NCBI RefSeq assembly: GCF_963662255.1
Contig: NC_085046.1
Coordinates: forward strand, 54,406,570-54,470,569
Reading direction: 5' to 3'
DNA: 64,000 nucleotides
Source of the DNA: Cinclus cinclus
Lineage: Eukaryota; Chordata; Aves; Passeriformes; Cinclidae
Shown here: one piece after another, positions 48,346 through 61,417 of the stretch
Position numbering within the stretch: position 1 is the first letter of the stretch
Layout of the letters: each line of letters opens with the position of its first letter
Notes under the pieces: model-generated
Seen by the model: only the letters and a program-made list of their open reading frames with translations
Databases searched by the model: none
Told to the model about the DNA's origin: nothing
Made by a program: the position numbers and the translations under genes

Positions 48346-50600
48346 GAGTAGATGTAGGAGTAAAGAATCAATGTTAGGAGTTGGAAATTGTTTTTAGAAG
48401 TAGGAAATAAATGGTAGAGTTAGGAAATCAATTGTAGAAGTAGGAAATAAATTGTTGTTTCTCTGACACAGTCTCAGAGTGTGGCTTTCTCGGCCTTCTC
48501 CTGTTGCCTTTTCCCTCTGCCCTCAAATGCCAATGTGGGCGGCAACTGGGAGGGGAGGGGATAGGAACATTGTAGCCACAGGGGCCCAGAGGAGCCCTGG
48601 CAGGGGCCTGTGCCCAGTGCTACAGGAAGACAAGAAGCAGCCCCCAGGCAGGCCAAGCTTGGGACCCAGCCTGGGAGTCTGGAAAGCTTCCTGCTCTCAA
48701 CTGCAGGGCAGGACAGGCCATCTTCATGGGGCATGAGCTGCAGGCAGCAAGCGAGCTAAAAGGGACAGAAGGAGCCCTCAGCTGGGGTCACAGTCAGTGC
48801 TGCAGAGGAAAGCAAAGCTTCTCGGGATCCAGAGCCAATGTGGCCTGAGGGAAAGTTCCTTCTTGACCCCAGGGCTACTGATTGGCCGTGTTGAAAAGGG
48901 GCTCTGGAATGAAGGCAGCCAGTGGAAACACCGGTCGCCTTGGAGAGCCACATGCCATCCTGCCTGTTCAGCAGAGTCAGCTGCACAGGACAACCCAGGG
49001 TCTGCCAGGCCAAGTGCCAGTGGCACAATAGGTAGAGTCTGCAAGGATGCTCCAGGAAGTCCCTGATGCAAAGAGATGGAGACATGCTTCGTTGGTGTGG
49101 CTAGCTTTTAGCTGTCAGAATAAACCAAAACTCTTGTAGGGATCTTCAGAAGATCCCGCCCTTCAAAATGACAATGGCCTGCACCGAGAGAGGGGCCAGC
49201 TTCCAGTTTGATGCCGCCCTGAGCACTGAAGGGGATGAGTGGAGGGAAAGAGCCAAGAGGAAGGATGGATTTGAACAAATCCACAGGATTCCTGCCAAGC
49301 CATTGAAGCCTAAGTGCAGATGTATCCTTGGCCAAGGAAATGAGTGACTTGAGATGGCGACAAGTCAGATGTGTACAGGCGAGAAACGCAAGCCCTCTAT
49401 TTAAGGAGGGTTCCGAACAATCAAGAGAGCTTTTGTCACGTGGATCACCGAGGGTTGTGTGTCTGTCTCCAGCCAGGACCGCGGTTACCGTTCTACTCAA
49501 CGACAGCAGAGATTTTCTCCCCGTTTTGGACCGTTTTTGGTTTGCCCAAAAGGCTGCTTGATGCTTCTTTTTCAGTTCTCTCTCCATCGTCAACTTGATG
49601 TTTCAATGGGATGAGGAGAGCAACAGTGGGTTGCAAGGGTCACTGAGCTAAGGACCACACCATCGTGCCCGTCAACAGCGATCCAATGGGGCTGTGGAGA
49701 AGAAAAGAAATGGGAATTGAAAAGCAACCTGGCAAGAAGTTGATGCGGAGACTGGCAGGAGATGTCAGCATGTGCTCGCCTGTCCGAGTGGCGCAGGCGA
49801 GCAGCACTGAGAATAGAGAAGAAGGGCTGTCATGTCACGGGATTTAAAGCAGCCAAGCCACGTGCCTGATGTACACAGAAGCCTCCCGTGCCAAAAGTGG
49901 GAAACTAGCAGGTAATGTGCTTCTAGAGGAGAAATGCTGGGACTGAGGTGGCCAAATGATTATAAAATCCGAGGCAAGAAAGAGGGAATGATGGCATGGC
50001 CCACGTACCCCATGTTTTCTCCTGAGGCCGTGGACTTGCAGGGGCTAAAGGCCCGCTCTGGCAGATTTGGAAGGCAGTCAAGGCAGCCAGGCCAGAGCAG
50101 TGACATCAGCGTGACATCAGCGGCCCACAAACCGCATGGGTGGCAACCTCAGTGAGCAAAGCATTGTGACCTCACATCCCTCACTGCTTATGTTTGGGCA
50201 CAGACAGAGCTGGGCTCAGACCGGCTCGCGCCTGGACTCCTGGCAAGCGTGCCTGCGAGGACTGGAAGCCCGCGAGGTCCTTGGGAGCTGCTGTGGGCAA
50301 GTCTGGGTTGTGATTCCCATGCCTTTGCCTGTTTCCTTAGCCATACGTGGTTGAGGAAGCCAAGCAGTGTGAGCGGTGCTTGCGGCGGCACAGGTGAGCG
50401 GTGCAGGAAAGGACTACGGGGTGGCCGTGGGCTGGGCGATGGTGTCTGGGGAGCTGTGAGTGTGTGGTGTCCTTCTTGAGGGGCCTGGGCGCTCCTTTGA
50501 GCCGCCCATCTCCCTGGGACAGCAAGTGACCTGTTTTGCAACGTGTCACACCAGCAGGAGGGAGCAGCTGCTGTGCCCAGCTCTGCTGCAAGCCACAAGC
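48346..50600 (+). other. Spacer 15 (2,255 bp)
   Basis: Poly(A) signals 48406-48411 and 48446-48451; TATA box for copy 16 49961-49967; candidate intron 50394-50541 ends in AA. ACAGTGGG near 49627 pairs it with spacer 7. Confidence 0.75.
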
Positions 50601-51433
50601 ATGGCCACGGAGACAGACTGGAACTGCCCCATCTGCCGTGACGGTCCCGGTGAAAAGGCTTCTGTAACACCGTGCGTCCACCAGTTCTGCCTGGGCTGCA
50701 TTGTGCGCTGGGTCAAGACCAAGCCATTGTGCCCCCTGTGCAGGCAGCCTATCAAGAGCATCGTTTACTCTGTTCGGTCGGAGGAAGACTTTCTGGAGAT
50801 AGCTCTCCCAAGCTCCTCAGACTCATGGGCTGCTGGTCACCAGGATGAGCAGGGGGCTGCGGAGCGCATGCCCAGCACCTATGTAGCTGGCTTCCCAGCT
50901 GAGCTCTGGGCTGGCATTTTCCAGGACTGCTCAGAAATCCTGGAGCCCCTGCTGCCCTGGCTGAACCAGGAGCTTTCGCAGCTGCTCAGGACCCACTGGT
51001 GGGAGGTGGCTCTGGCACAGAGTGTGGTCGTAGCCAATTTGTGCTACTATGGGCTGAGGCAGGAGGCCTTGGTCCAGGAGCTGCAAGGCCTGCTGCAGGA
51101 GCAGACGGTGGCATTTGTGCGCCGGCTCATTGACACTGCTGCTGACAGGTGCAGTGATGAGATCCTGCGGTGGATGAACCTCCTGAACTCCCATGCTCAG
51201 GAGGAAGAGGAGCAGGAGCAGGAGCAGGAGGAAGAGGAGGAGGGTCCCAAAGGCATCACTGCCTCCCTCCAGGGGACTCTCACCCCCATGGTGGCCTCCT
51301 CCCACAGCCCTATGGTCTCCAATGTGGAAGCAGACACTGGAACATTGGAAGCCACGCTGCGTGAGGGGCCCAGCCGCTCTCCATCCATGCCCGTCCATGC
51401 AGAGTGGGAGCAGCCCCATGACGAGCCGGGCGA

Positions 51434-51467
<34 letters not shown>

Positions 51468-51665
51468 GCAGCAGGAGACGTCCCCTCTGCCCAAGGCTGC
51501 AGCCGCAGCCCTCGTGCTCCTGGCCGGGACACGGACAGCGTGCCCAAGGAGCGCCGGCGCCCCACAAAGAGGAAGGCCTCTAGACCTCAGGACTCTCCCC
51601 AGCCCCCAAAAAGGCCGTCCCGCCAGCGCAAGCCCAAGCCAAGGCCCCTTGATTGTAGGAAGTAG
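50601..51665 (+). CDS. TOPORS-like RING-finger protein, copy 16 (354 aa, variant tail)
   Basis: Same protein as copies 8, 10 and 18: W191, W267, H271, D288/V289 and P299 in copy 1 numbering, thirteen alanines with the GCC interruption (nt 51435-51473), long acidic tract. The candidate 3' splice site is AA (50540-50541). Partner of copy 8 at 26,518 bp. Confidence 0.87.
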
Positions 51666-53920
51666 GAGTAGATGTAGGAGTAAAGAATCAATGTTAGGAG
51701 TTGGAAATTGTTTTTAGAAGTAGGAAATAAATGGTAGAGTTAGGAAATCAATTGTAGAAGTAGGAAATAAATTGTTGTTTCTCTGACACAGTCTCAGAGT
51801 GTGGCTTTCTCGGCCTTCTCCTGTTGCCTTTTCCCTCTGCCCTCAAATGCCAATGTGGGCGGCAACTGGGAGGGGAGGGGATAGGAACATTGTAGCCACA
51901 GGGGCCCAGAGGAGCCCTGGCAGGGGCCTGTGCCCAGTGCTACAGGAAGACAAGAAGCAGCCCCCAGGCAGGCCAAGCTTGGGACCCAGCCTGGGAGTCT
52001 GGAAAGCTTCCTGCTCTCAACTGCAGGGCAGGACAGGCCATCTTCATGGGGCATGAGCTGCAGGCAGCAAGCGAGCTAAAAGGGACAGAAGGAGCCCTCA
52101 GCTGGGGTCACAGTCAGTGCTGCAGAGGAAAGCAAAGCTTCTCGGGATCCAGAGCCAATGTGGCCTGAGGGAAAGTTCCTTCTTGACCCCAGGGCTACTG
52201 ATTGGCCGTGTTGAAAAGGGGCTCTGGAATGAAGGCAGCCAGTGGAAACACCGGTCGCCTTGGAGAGCCACATGCCATCCTGCCTGTTCAGCAGAGTCAG
52301 CTGCACAGGACAACCCAGGGTCTGCCAGGCCAAGTGCCAGTGGCACAATAGGTAGAGTCTGCAAGGATGCTCCAGGAAGTCCCTGATGCAAAGAGATGGA
52401 GACATGCTTCGTTGGTGTGGCTAGCTTTTAGCTGTCAGAATAAACCAAAACTCTTGTAGGGATCTTCAGAAGATCCCGCCCTTCAAAATGACAATGGCCT
52501 GCACCGAGAGAGGGGCCAGCTTCCAGTTTGATGCCGCCCTGAGCACTGAAGGGGATGAGTGGAGGGAAAGAGCCAAGAGGAAGGATGGATTTGAACAAAT
52601 CCACAGGATTCCTGCCAAGCCATTGAAGCCTAAGTGCAGATGTATCCTTGGCCAAGGAAATGAGTGACTTGAGATGGCGACAAGTCAGATGTGTACAGGC
52701 GAGAAACGCAAGCCCTCTATTTAAGGAGGGTTCCGAACAATCAAGAGAGCTTTTGTCACGTGGATCACCGAGGGTTGTGTGTCTGTCTCCAGCCAGGACC
52801 GCGGTTACCGTTCTACTCAACGACAGCAGAGATTTTCTCCCCGTTTTGGACCGTTTTTGGTTTGCCCAAAAGGCTGCTTGATGCTTCTTTTTCAGTTCTC
52901 TCTCCATCGTCAACTTGATGTTTCAATGGGATGAGGAGAGCAACAGCGGGTTGCAAGGGTCACTGAGCTAAGGACCACACCATCGTGCCCGTCAACAGCG
53001 ATCCAATGGGGCTGTGGAGAAGAAAAGAAATGGGAATTGAAAAGCAACCTGGCAAGAAGTTGATGCGGAGACTGGCAGGAGATGTCAGCATGTGCTCGCC
53101 TGTCCGAGTGGCGCAGGCGAGCAGCACTGAGAATAGAGAAGAAGGGCTGTCATGTCACGGGATTTAAAGCAGCCAAGCCACGTGCCGGATGTTCACAGAA
53201 GCCTCCCGTGCCAAAAGTGGGAAACTAGCAGGTAATGTGCTTCTAGAGGAGAAATGCTGGGACTGAGGTGGCCAAATGATTATAAAATCCGAGGCAAGAA
53301 AGAGGGAATGATGGCATGGCCCACGTACCCCATGTTTTCTCCTGAGGCCGTGGACTTGCAGGGGCTAAAGGCCCGCTCTGGCAGATTTGGAAGGCAGTCA
53401 AGGCAGCCAGGCCAGAGCAGTGACATCAGCGTGACATCAGCGGCCCACAAACCGCATGGGTGGCAACCTCAGTGAGCAAAGCATTGTGACCTCACATCCC
53501 TCACTGCTTATGTTTGGGCACAGACAGAGCTGGGCTCAGACCGGCTCGCGCCTGGACTCCTGGCAAGCGTGCCTGCGAGGACTGGAAGCCCGCGAGGTCC
53601 TTGGGAGCTGCTGTGGGCAAGTCTGGGTTGTGATTCCCACGCCTTTGCCTGTTTCCTTAGCCATACGTGGTTGAGGAAGCCAAGCAGTGTGAGCGGTGCT
53701 TGCGGCGGCACAGGTGAGCGGTGCAGGAAAGGACTACGGGGTGGCCGTGGGCTGGGCGATGGTGTCTGGGGAGCTGTGAGTGTGTGGTGTCCTTCTTGAG
53801 GGGCCTGGGCGCTCCTTTGAGCCGCCCATCTCCCTGGGACAGCAAGTGACCTGTTTTGCAGCGTGTCACACCAGCAGGAGGGAGCAGCTGCTGTGCCCAG
53901 CTCTGCTGCAAGCCACAAGC
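51666..53920 (+). other. Spacer 16 (2,255 bp)
   Basis: Poly(A) signals 51726-51731 and 51766-51771; TATA box for copy 17 53281-53287; candidate intron 53714-53861 with AG. Matches spacer 8 at all tracked sites. No gene recognised. Confidence 0.75.
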
Positions 53921-54753
53921 ATGGCCACGGAGACAGACTGGAACTGCCCCATCTGCCGTGACGGTCCCGGTGAAAAGGCTTCTGTAACACCGTGCGTCCA
54001 CCAGTTCTGCCTGGGCTGCATTGTGCGCTGGGTCAAGACCAAGCCATTGTGCCCCCTGTGCAGGCAGCCTATCAAGAGCATCGTTTACTCTGTTCGGTCG
54101 GAGGAAGACTTTCTGGAGATAGCTCTCCCAAGCTCCTCAGACTCATGGGCTGCTGGTCACCAGGATGAGCAGGGGGCTGCGGAGCGCATGCCCAGCACCT
54201 ATGTAGCTGGCTTCCCAGCTGAGCTCTGGGCTGGCATTTTCCAGGACTGCTCAGAAATCCTGGAGCCCCTGCTGCCCTGGCTGAACCAGGAGCTTTCGCA
54301 GCTGCTCAGGACCCACTGGTGGGAGGTGGCTCTGGCACAGAGTGTGGTCGTAGCCAATTTGTGCTACTATGGGCTGAGGCAGGAGGCCTTGGTCCAGGAG
54401 CTGCAAGGCCTGCTGCAGGAGCAGACGGTGGCATTTGTGCGCCGGCTCATTGACACTGCTGCTGACAGGTGCAGTGATGAGATCCTGCGGTGGATGAACC
54501 TCCTGAACTCCCATGCTCAGGAGGAAGAGGAGCAGGAGCAGGAGCAGGAGGAAGAGGAGGAGGGTCCCAAAGGCATCACTGCCTCCCTCCAGGGGACTCT
54601 CACCCCCATGGTGGCCTCCTCCCACAGCCCTATGGTCTCCAATGTGGAAGCAGACACTGGAACATTGGAAGCCACGCTGCGTGAGGGGCCCAGCCGCTCT
54701 CCATCCATGCCCGTCCATGCAGAGTGGGAGCAGCCCCATGACGAGCCGGGCGA

Positions 54754-54792
<39 letters not shown>

Positions 54793-54979
54793 AGGCCCCT
54801 CTGCCCAAGGCTGCAGCCGCAGCCGTCGTGCTCCTGGCCGGGACACGGACAGCGTGCCCAAGGAGCGCCGGCGCCCCACAAAGAGGAAGGCCTCTAGACC
54901 TCAGGACTCTCCCCAGCCCCCAAAAAGGCCGTCCCGCCAGCGCAAGCCCAAGCCAAGGCCCCTTGATTGTAGGAAGTAG
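53921..54979 (+). CDS. TOPORS-like RING-finger protein, copy 17 (352 aa, mosaic tail)
   Basis: Same mosaic protein as copy 9: variant residues before the alanine run (W191, W267, H271) and copy 1 residues after it, eleven alanines (nt 54755-54787). The shared breakpoint at the CAG tract indicates that copies 9 and 17 descend from one recombinant unit that was later duplicated within the eight-unit block, not from two separate events. Confidence 0.87.
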
Positions 54980-57234
54980 GAGTAGATGTAGGAGTAAAGA
55001 ATCAATGTTAGGAGTTGGAAATTGTTTTTAGAAGTAGGAAATAAATGGTAGAGTTAGGAAATCAATTGTAGAAGTAGGAAATAAATTGTTGTTTCTCTGA
55101 CACAGTCTCAGAGTGTGGCTTTCTCGGCCTTCTCCTGTTGCCTTTTCCCTCTGCCCTCAAATGCCAATGTGGGCGGCAACTGGGAGGGGAGGGGATAGGA
55201 ACATTGTAGCCACAGGGGCCCAGAGGAGCCCTGGCAGGGGCCTGTGCCCAGTGCTACAGGAAGACAAGAAGCAGCCCCCAGGCAGGCCAAGCTTGGGACC
55301 CAGCCTGGGAGTCTGGAAAGCTTCCTGCTCTCAACTGCAGGGCAGGACAGGCCATCTTCATGGGGCATGAGCTGCAGGCAGCAAGCGAGCTAAAAGGGAC
55401 AGAAGGAGCCCTCAGCTGGGGTCACAGTCAGTGCTGCAGAGGAAAGCAAAGCTTCTCGGGATCCAGAGCCAATGTGGCCTGAGGGAAAGTTCCTTCTTGA
55501 CCCCAGGGCTACTGATTGGCCGTGTTGAAAAGGGGCTCTGGAATGAAGGCAGCCAGTGGAAACACCGGTCGCCTTGGAGAGCCACATGCCATCCTGCCTG
55601 TTCAGCAGAGTCAGCTGCACAGGACAACCCAGGGTCTGCCAGGCCAAGTGCCAGTGGCACAATAGGTAGAGTCTGCAAGGATGCTCCAGGAAGTCCCTGA
55701 TGCAAAGAGATGGAGACATGCTTCGTTGGTGTGGCTAGCTTTTAGCTGTCAGAATAAACCAAAACTCTTGTAGGGATCTTCAGAAGATCCCGCCCTTCAA
55801 AATGACAATGGCCTGCACCGAGAGAGGGGCCAGCTTCCAGTTTGATGCCGCCCTGAGCACTGAAGGGGATGAGTGGAGGGAAAGAGCCAAGAGGAAGGAT
55901 GGATTTGAACAAATCCACAGGATTCCTGCCAAGCCATTGAAGCCTAAGTGCAGATGTATCCTTGGCCAAGGAAATGAGTGACTTGAGATGGCGACAAGTC
56001 AGATGTGTACAGGCGAGAAACGCAAGCCCTCTATTTAAGGAGGGTTCCGAACAATCAAGAGAGCTTTTGTCACGTGGATCACCGAGGGTTGTGTGTCTGT
56101 CTCCAGCCAGGACCGCGGTTACCGTTCTACTCAACGACAGCAGAGATTTTCTCCCCGTTTTGGACCGTTTTTGGTTTGCCCAAAAGGGTGCTTGATGCTT
56201 CTTTTTCAGTTCTCTCTCCATCGTCAACTTGATGTTTCAATGGGATGAGGAGAGCAACAGCGGGTTGCAAGGGTCACTGAGCTAAGGACCACACCATCGT
56301 GCCCGTCAACAGCGATCCAATGGGGCTGTGGAGAAGAAAAGAAATGGGAATTGAAAAGCAACCTGGCAAGAAGTTGATGCGGAGACTGGCAGGAGATGTC
56401 AGCATGTGCTCGCCTGTCCGAGTGGCGCAGGCGAGCAGCACTGAGAATAGAGAAGAAGGGCTGTCATGTCACGGGATTTAAAGCAGCCAAGCCACGTGCC
56501 TGATGTACACAGAAGCCTCCCGTGCCAAAAGTGGGAAACTAGCAGGTAATGTGCTTCTAGAGGAGAAATGCTGGGACTGAGGTGGCCAAATGATTATAAA
56601 ATCCGAGGCAAGAAAGAGGGAATGATGGCATGGCCCACGTACCCCATGTTTTCTCCTGAGGCCGTGGACTTGCAGGGGCTAAAGGCCCGCTCTGGCAGAT
56701 TTGGAAGGCAGTCAAGGCAGCCAGGCCAGAGCAGTGACATCAGCGTGACATCAGCGGCCCACAAACCGCATGGGTGGCAACCTCAGTGAGCAAAGCATTG
56801 TGACCTCACATCCCTCACTGCTTATGTTTGGGCACAGACAGAGCTGGGCTCAGACCGGCTCGCGCCTGGACTCCTGGCAAGCGTGCCTGCGAGGACTGGA
56901 AGCCCGCGAGGTCCTTGGGAGCTGCTGTGGGCAAGTCTGGGTTGTGATTCCCATGCCTTTGCCTGTTTCCTTAGCCATACGTGGTTGAGGAAGCCAAGCA
57001 GTGTGAGCGGTGCTTGCGGCGGCACAGGTGAGCGGTGCAGGAAAGGACTACGGGGTGGCCGTGGGCTGGGCGATGGTGTCTGGGGAGCTGTGAGTGTGTG
57101 GTGTCCTTCTTGAGGGGCCTGGGCGCTCCTTTGAGCCGCCCATCTCCCTGGGACAGCAAGTGACCTGTTTTGCAACGTGTCACACCAGCAGGAGGGAGCA
57201 GCTGCTGTGCCCAGCTCTGCTGCAAGCCACAAGC
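54980..57234 (+). other. Spacer 17 (2,255 bp)
   Basis: Poly(A) signals 55040-55045 and 55080-55085; TATA box for copy 18 56595-56601; candidate intron 57028-57175 ends in AA. Matches spacer 9, including the G variant near 56188. Confidence 0.75.
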
Positions 57235-58067
57235 ATGGCCACGGAGACAGACTGGAACTGCCCCATCTGCCGTGACGGTCCCGGTGAAAAGGCTTCTGTA
57301 ACACCGTGCGTCCACCAGTTCTGCCTGGGCTGCATTGTGCGCTGGGTCAAGACCAAGCCATTGTGCCCCCTGTGCAGGCAGCCTATCAAGAGCATCGTTT
57401 ACTCTGTTCGGTCGGAGGAAGACTTTCTGGAGATAGCTCTCCCAAGCTCCTCAGACTCATGGGCTGCTGGTCACCAGGATGAGCAGGGGGCTGCGGAGCG
57501 CATGCCCAGCACCTATGTAGCTGGCTTCCCAGCTGAGCTCTGGGCTGGCATTTTCCAGGACTGCTCAGAAATCCTGGAGCCCCTGCTGCCCTGGCTGAAC
57601 CAGGAGCTTTCGCAGCTGCTCAGGACCCACTGGTGGGAGGTGGCTCTGGCACAGAGTGTGGTCGTAGCCAATTTGTGCTACTATGGGCTGAGGCAGGAGG
57701 CCTTGGTCCAGGAGCTGCAAGGCCTGCTGCAGGAGCAGACGGTGGCATTTGTGCGCCGGCTCATTGACACTGCTGCTGACAGGTGCAGTGATGAGATCCT
57801 GCGGTGGATGAACCTCCTGAACTCCCATGCTCAGGAGGAAGAGGAGCAGGAGCAGGAGCAGGAGGAAGAGGAGGAGGGTCCCAAAGGCATCACTGCCTCC
57901 CTCCAGGGGACTCTCACCCCCATGGTGGCCTCCTCCCACAGCCCTATGGTCTCCAATGTGGAAGCAGACACTGGAACATTGGAAGCCACGCTGCGTGAGG
58001 GGCCCAGCCGCTCTCCATCCATGCCCGTCCATGCAGAGTGGGAGCAGCCCCATGACGAGCCGGGCGA

Positions 58068-58101
<34 letters not shown>

Positions 58102-58299
58102 GCAGCAGGAGACGTCCCCTCTGCCCAAGGCTGCAGCCGCAGCCCTCGTGCTCCTGGCCGGGACACGGACAGCGTGCCCAAGGAGCGCCGGCGCCCCACA
58201 AAGAGGAAGGCCTCTAGACCTCAGGACTCTCCCCAGCCCCCAAAAAGGCCGTCCCGCCAGCGCAAGCCCAAGCCAAGGCCCCTTGATTGTAGGAAGTAG
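57235..58299 (+). CDS. TOPORS-like RING-finger protein, copy 18 (354 aa, variant tail)
   Basis: Same protein as copies 8, 10 and 16, thirteen interrupted alanines at nt 58069-58107. Candidate acceptor AA at 57174-57175. The spacer behind it has the GGAGAGATG variant (near 59033), as behind copy 10, which identifies copy 10, not copy 8, as its higher-order partner. Confidence 0.87.
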
Positions 58300-60554
58300 G
58301 AGTAGATGTAGGAGTAAAGAATCAATGTTAGGAGTTGGAAATTGTTTTTAGAAGTAGGAAATAAATGGTAGAGTTAGGAAATCAATTGTAGAAGTAGGAA
58401 ATAAATTGTTGTTTCTCTGACACAGTCTCAGAGTGTGGCTTTCTCGGCCTTCTCCTGTTGCCTTTTCCCTCTGCCCTCAAATGCCAATGTGGGCGGCAAC
58501 TGGGAGGGGAGGGGATAGGAACATTGTAGCCACAGGGGCCCAGAGGAGCCCTGGCAGGGGCCTGTGCCCAGTGCTACAGGAAGACAAGAAGCAGCCCCCA
58601 GGCAGGCCAAGCTTGGGACCCAGCCTGGGAGTCTGGAAAGCTTCCTGCTCTCAACTGCAGGGCAGGACAGGCCATCTTCATGGGGCATGAGCTGCAGGCA
58701 GCAAGCGAGCTAAAAGGGACAGAAGGAGCCCTCAGCTGGGGTCACAGTCAGTGCTGCAGAGGAAAGCAAAGCTTCTCGGGATCCAGAGCCAATGTGGCCT
58801 GAGGGAAAGTTCCTTCTTGACCCCAGGGCTACTGATTGGCCGTGTTGAAAAGGGGCTCTGGAATGAAGGCAGCCAGTGGAAACACCGGTCGCCTTGGAGA
58901 GCCACATGCCATCCTGCCTGTTCAGCAGAGTCAGCTGCACAGGACAACCCAGGGTCTGCCAGGCCAAGTGCCAGTGGCACAATAGGTAGAGTCTGCAAGG
59001 ATGCTCCAGGAAGTCCCTGATGCAAAGAGATGGAGAGATGCTTCGTTGGTGTGGCTAGCTTTTAGCTGTCAGAATAAACCAAAACTCTTGTAGGGATCTT
59101 CAGAAGATCCCGCCCTTCAAAATGACAATGGCCTGCACCGAGAGAGGGGCCAGCTTCCAGTTTGATGCCGCCCTGAGCACTGAAGGGGATGAGTGGAGGG
59201 AAAGAGCCAAGAGGAAGGATGGATTTGAACAAATCCACAGGATTCCTGCCAAGCCATTGAAGCCTAAGTGCAGATGTATCCTTGGCCAAGGAAATGAGTG
59301 ACTTGAGATGGCGACAAGTCAGATGTGTACAGGCGAGAAACGCAAGCCCTCTATTTAAGGAGGGTTCCGAACAATCAAGAGAGCTTTTGTCACGTGGATC
59401 ACCGAGGGTTGTGTGTCTGTCTCCAGCCAGGACCGCGGTTACCGTTCTACTCAACGACAGCAGAGATTTTCTCCCCGTTTTGGACCGTTTTTGGTTTGCC
59501 CAAAAGGCTGCTTGATGCTTCTTTTTCAGTTCTCTCTCCATCGTCAACTTGATGTTTCAATGGGATGAGGAGAGCAACAGCGGGTTGCAAGGGTCACTGA
59601 GCTAAGGACCACACCATCGTGCCCGTCAACAGCGATCCAATGGGGCTGTGGAGAAGAAAAGAAATGGGAATTGAAAAGCAACCTGGCAAGAAGTTGATGC
59701 GGAGACTGGCAGGAGATGTCAGCATGTGCTCGCCTGTCCGAGTGGCGCAGGCGAGCAGCACTGAGAATAGAGAAGAAGGGCTGTCATGTCACGGGATTTA
59801 AAGCAGCCAAGCCACGTGCCGGATGTTCACAGAAGCCTCCCGTGCCAAAAGTGGGAAACTAGCAGGTAATGTGCTTCTAGAGGAGAAATGCTGGGACTGA
59901 GGTGGCCAAATGATTATAAAATCCGAGGCAAGAAAGAGGGAATGATGGCATGGCCCACGTACCCCATGTTTTCTCCTGAGGCCGTGGACTTGCAGGGGCT
60001 AAAGGCCCGCTCTGGCAGATTTGGAAGGCAGTCAAGGCAGCCAGGCCAGAGCAGTGACATCAGCGTGACATCAGCGGCCCACAAACCGCATGGGTGGCAA
60101 CCTCAGTGAGCAAAGCATTGTGACCTCACATCCCTCACTGCTTATGTTTGGGCACAGACAGAGCTGGGCTCAGACCGGCTCGCGCCTGGACTCCTGGCAA
60201 GCGTGCCTGCGAGGACTGGAAGCCCGCGAGGTCCTTGGGAGCTGCTGTGGGCAAGTCTGGGTTGTGATTCCCACGCCTTTGCCTGTTTCCTTAGCCATAC
60301 GTGGTTGAGGAAGCCAAGCAGTGTGAGCGGTGCTTGCGGCGGCACAGGTGAGCGGTGCAGGAAAGGACTACGGGGTGGCCGTGGGCTGGGCGATGGTGTC
60401 TGGGGAGCTGTGAGTGTGTGGTGTCCTTCTTGAGGGGCCTGGGCGCTCCTTTGAGCCGCCCATCTCCCTGGGACAGCAAGTGACCTGTTTTGCAGCGTGT
60501 CACACCAGCAGGAGGGAGCAGCTGCTGTGCCCAGCTCTGCTGCAAGCCACAAGC
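58300..60554 (+). other. Spacer 18 (2,255 bp)
   Basis: Poly(A) signals 58360-58365 and 58400-58405; TATA box for copy 19 59915-59921; candidate intron 60348-60495 with AG. GGAGAGATG near 59033 pairs it with spacer 10. Confidence 0.75.
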
Positions 60555-61381
60555 ATGGCCACGGAGACAGACTGGAACTGCCCCATCTGCCGTGACGGTC
60601 CCGGTGAAAAGGCTTCTGTAACACCGTGCGTCCACCAGTTCTGCCTGGGCTGCATTGTGCGCTGGGTCAAGACCAAGCCATTGTGCCCCCTGTGCAGGCA
60701 GCCTATCAAGAGCATCGTTTACTCTGTTCGGTCGGAGGAAGACTTTCTGGAGATAGCTCTTCCAAGCTCCTCAGACTCATGGGCTGCTGGTCACCAGGAT
60801 GAGCAGGGGGCTGCGGAGCGCATGCCCAGCACCTATGTAGCTGGCTTCCCAGCTGAGCTCTGGGCTGGCATTTTCCAGGACTGCTCAGAAATCCTGGAGC
60901 CCCTGCTGCCCTGGCTGAACCAGGAGCTTTCGCAGCTGCTCAGGACCCACTGGTGGGAGGTGGCTCTGGCACAGAGTGTGGTCGTAGCCAATTTGTGCTA
61001 CTATGGGCTGAGGCAGGAGGCCTTGGTCCAGGAGCTGCAAGGCCTGCTGCAGGAGCAGACGGTGGCATTTGTGCGCCGGCTCATTGACACTGCTGCTGAC
61101 AGGTGCAGTGATGAGATCCTGCGGCGGATGAACCTCCTGAACTCCCATGCTCAGGAGGAAGAGGAGCAGGAGCAGGAGGAAGAGGAGGAGGGTCCCAAAG
61201 GCATCACTGCCTCCCTCCAGGGGACTCTCACCCCCATGGTGGCCTCCTCCCACAGCCCTATGGTCTCCAATGTGGAAGCAGACACTGGAACATTGGAAGC
61301 CACGCTGCGTGAGGGGCCCAGCCGCTCTCCATCCATGCCCGTCCATGCAGAGCGGGAGCAGCCCCAGGATGAGCCTGGCGA

Positions 61382-61417
<36 letters not shown>

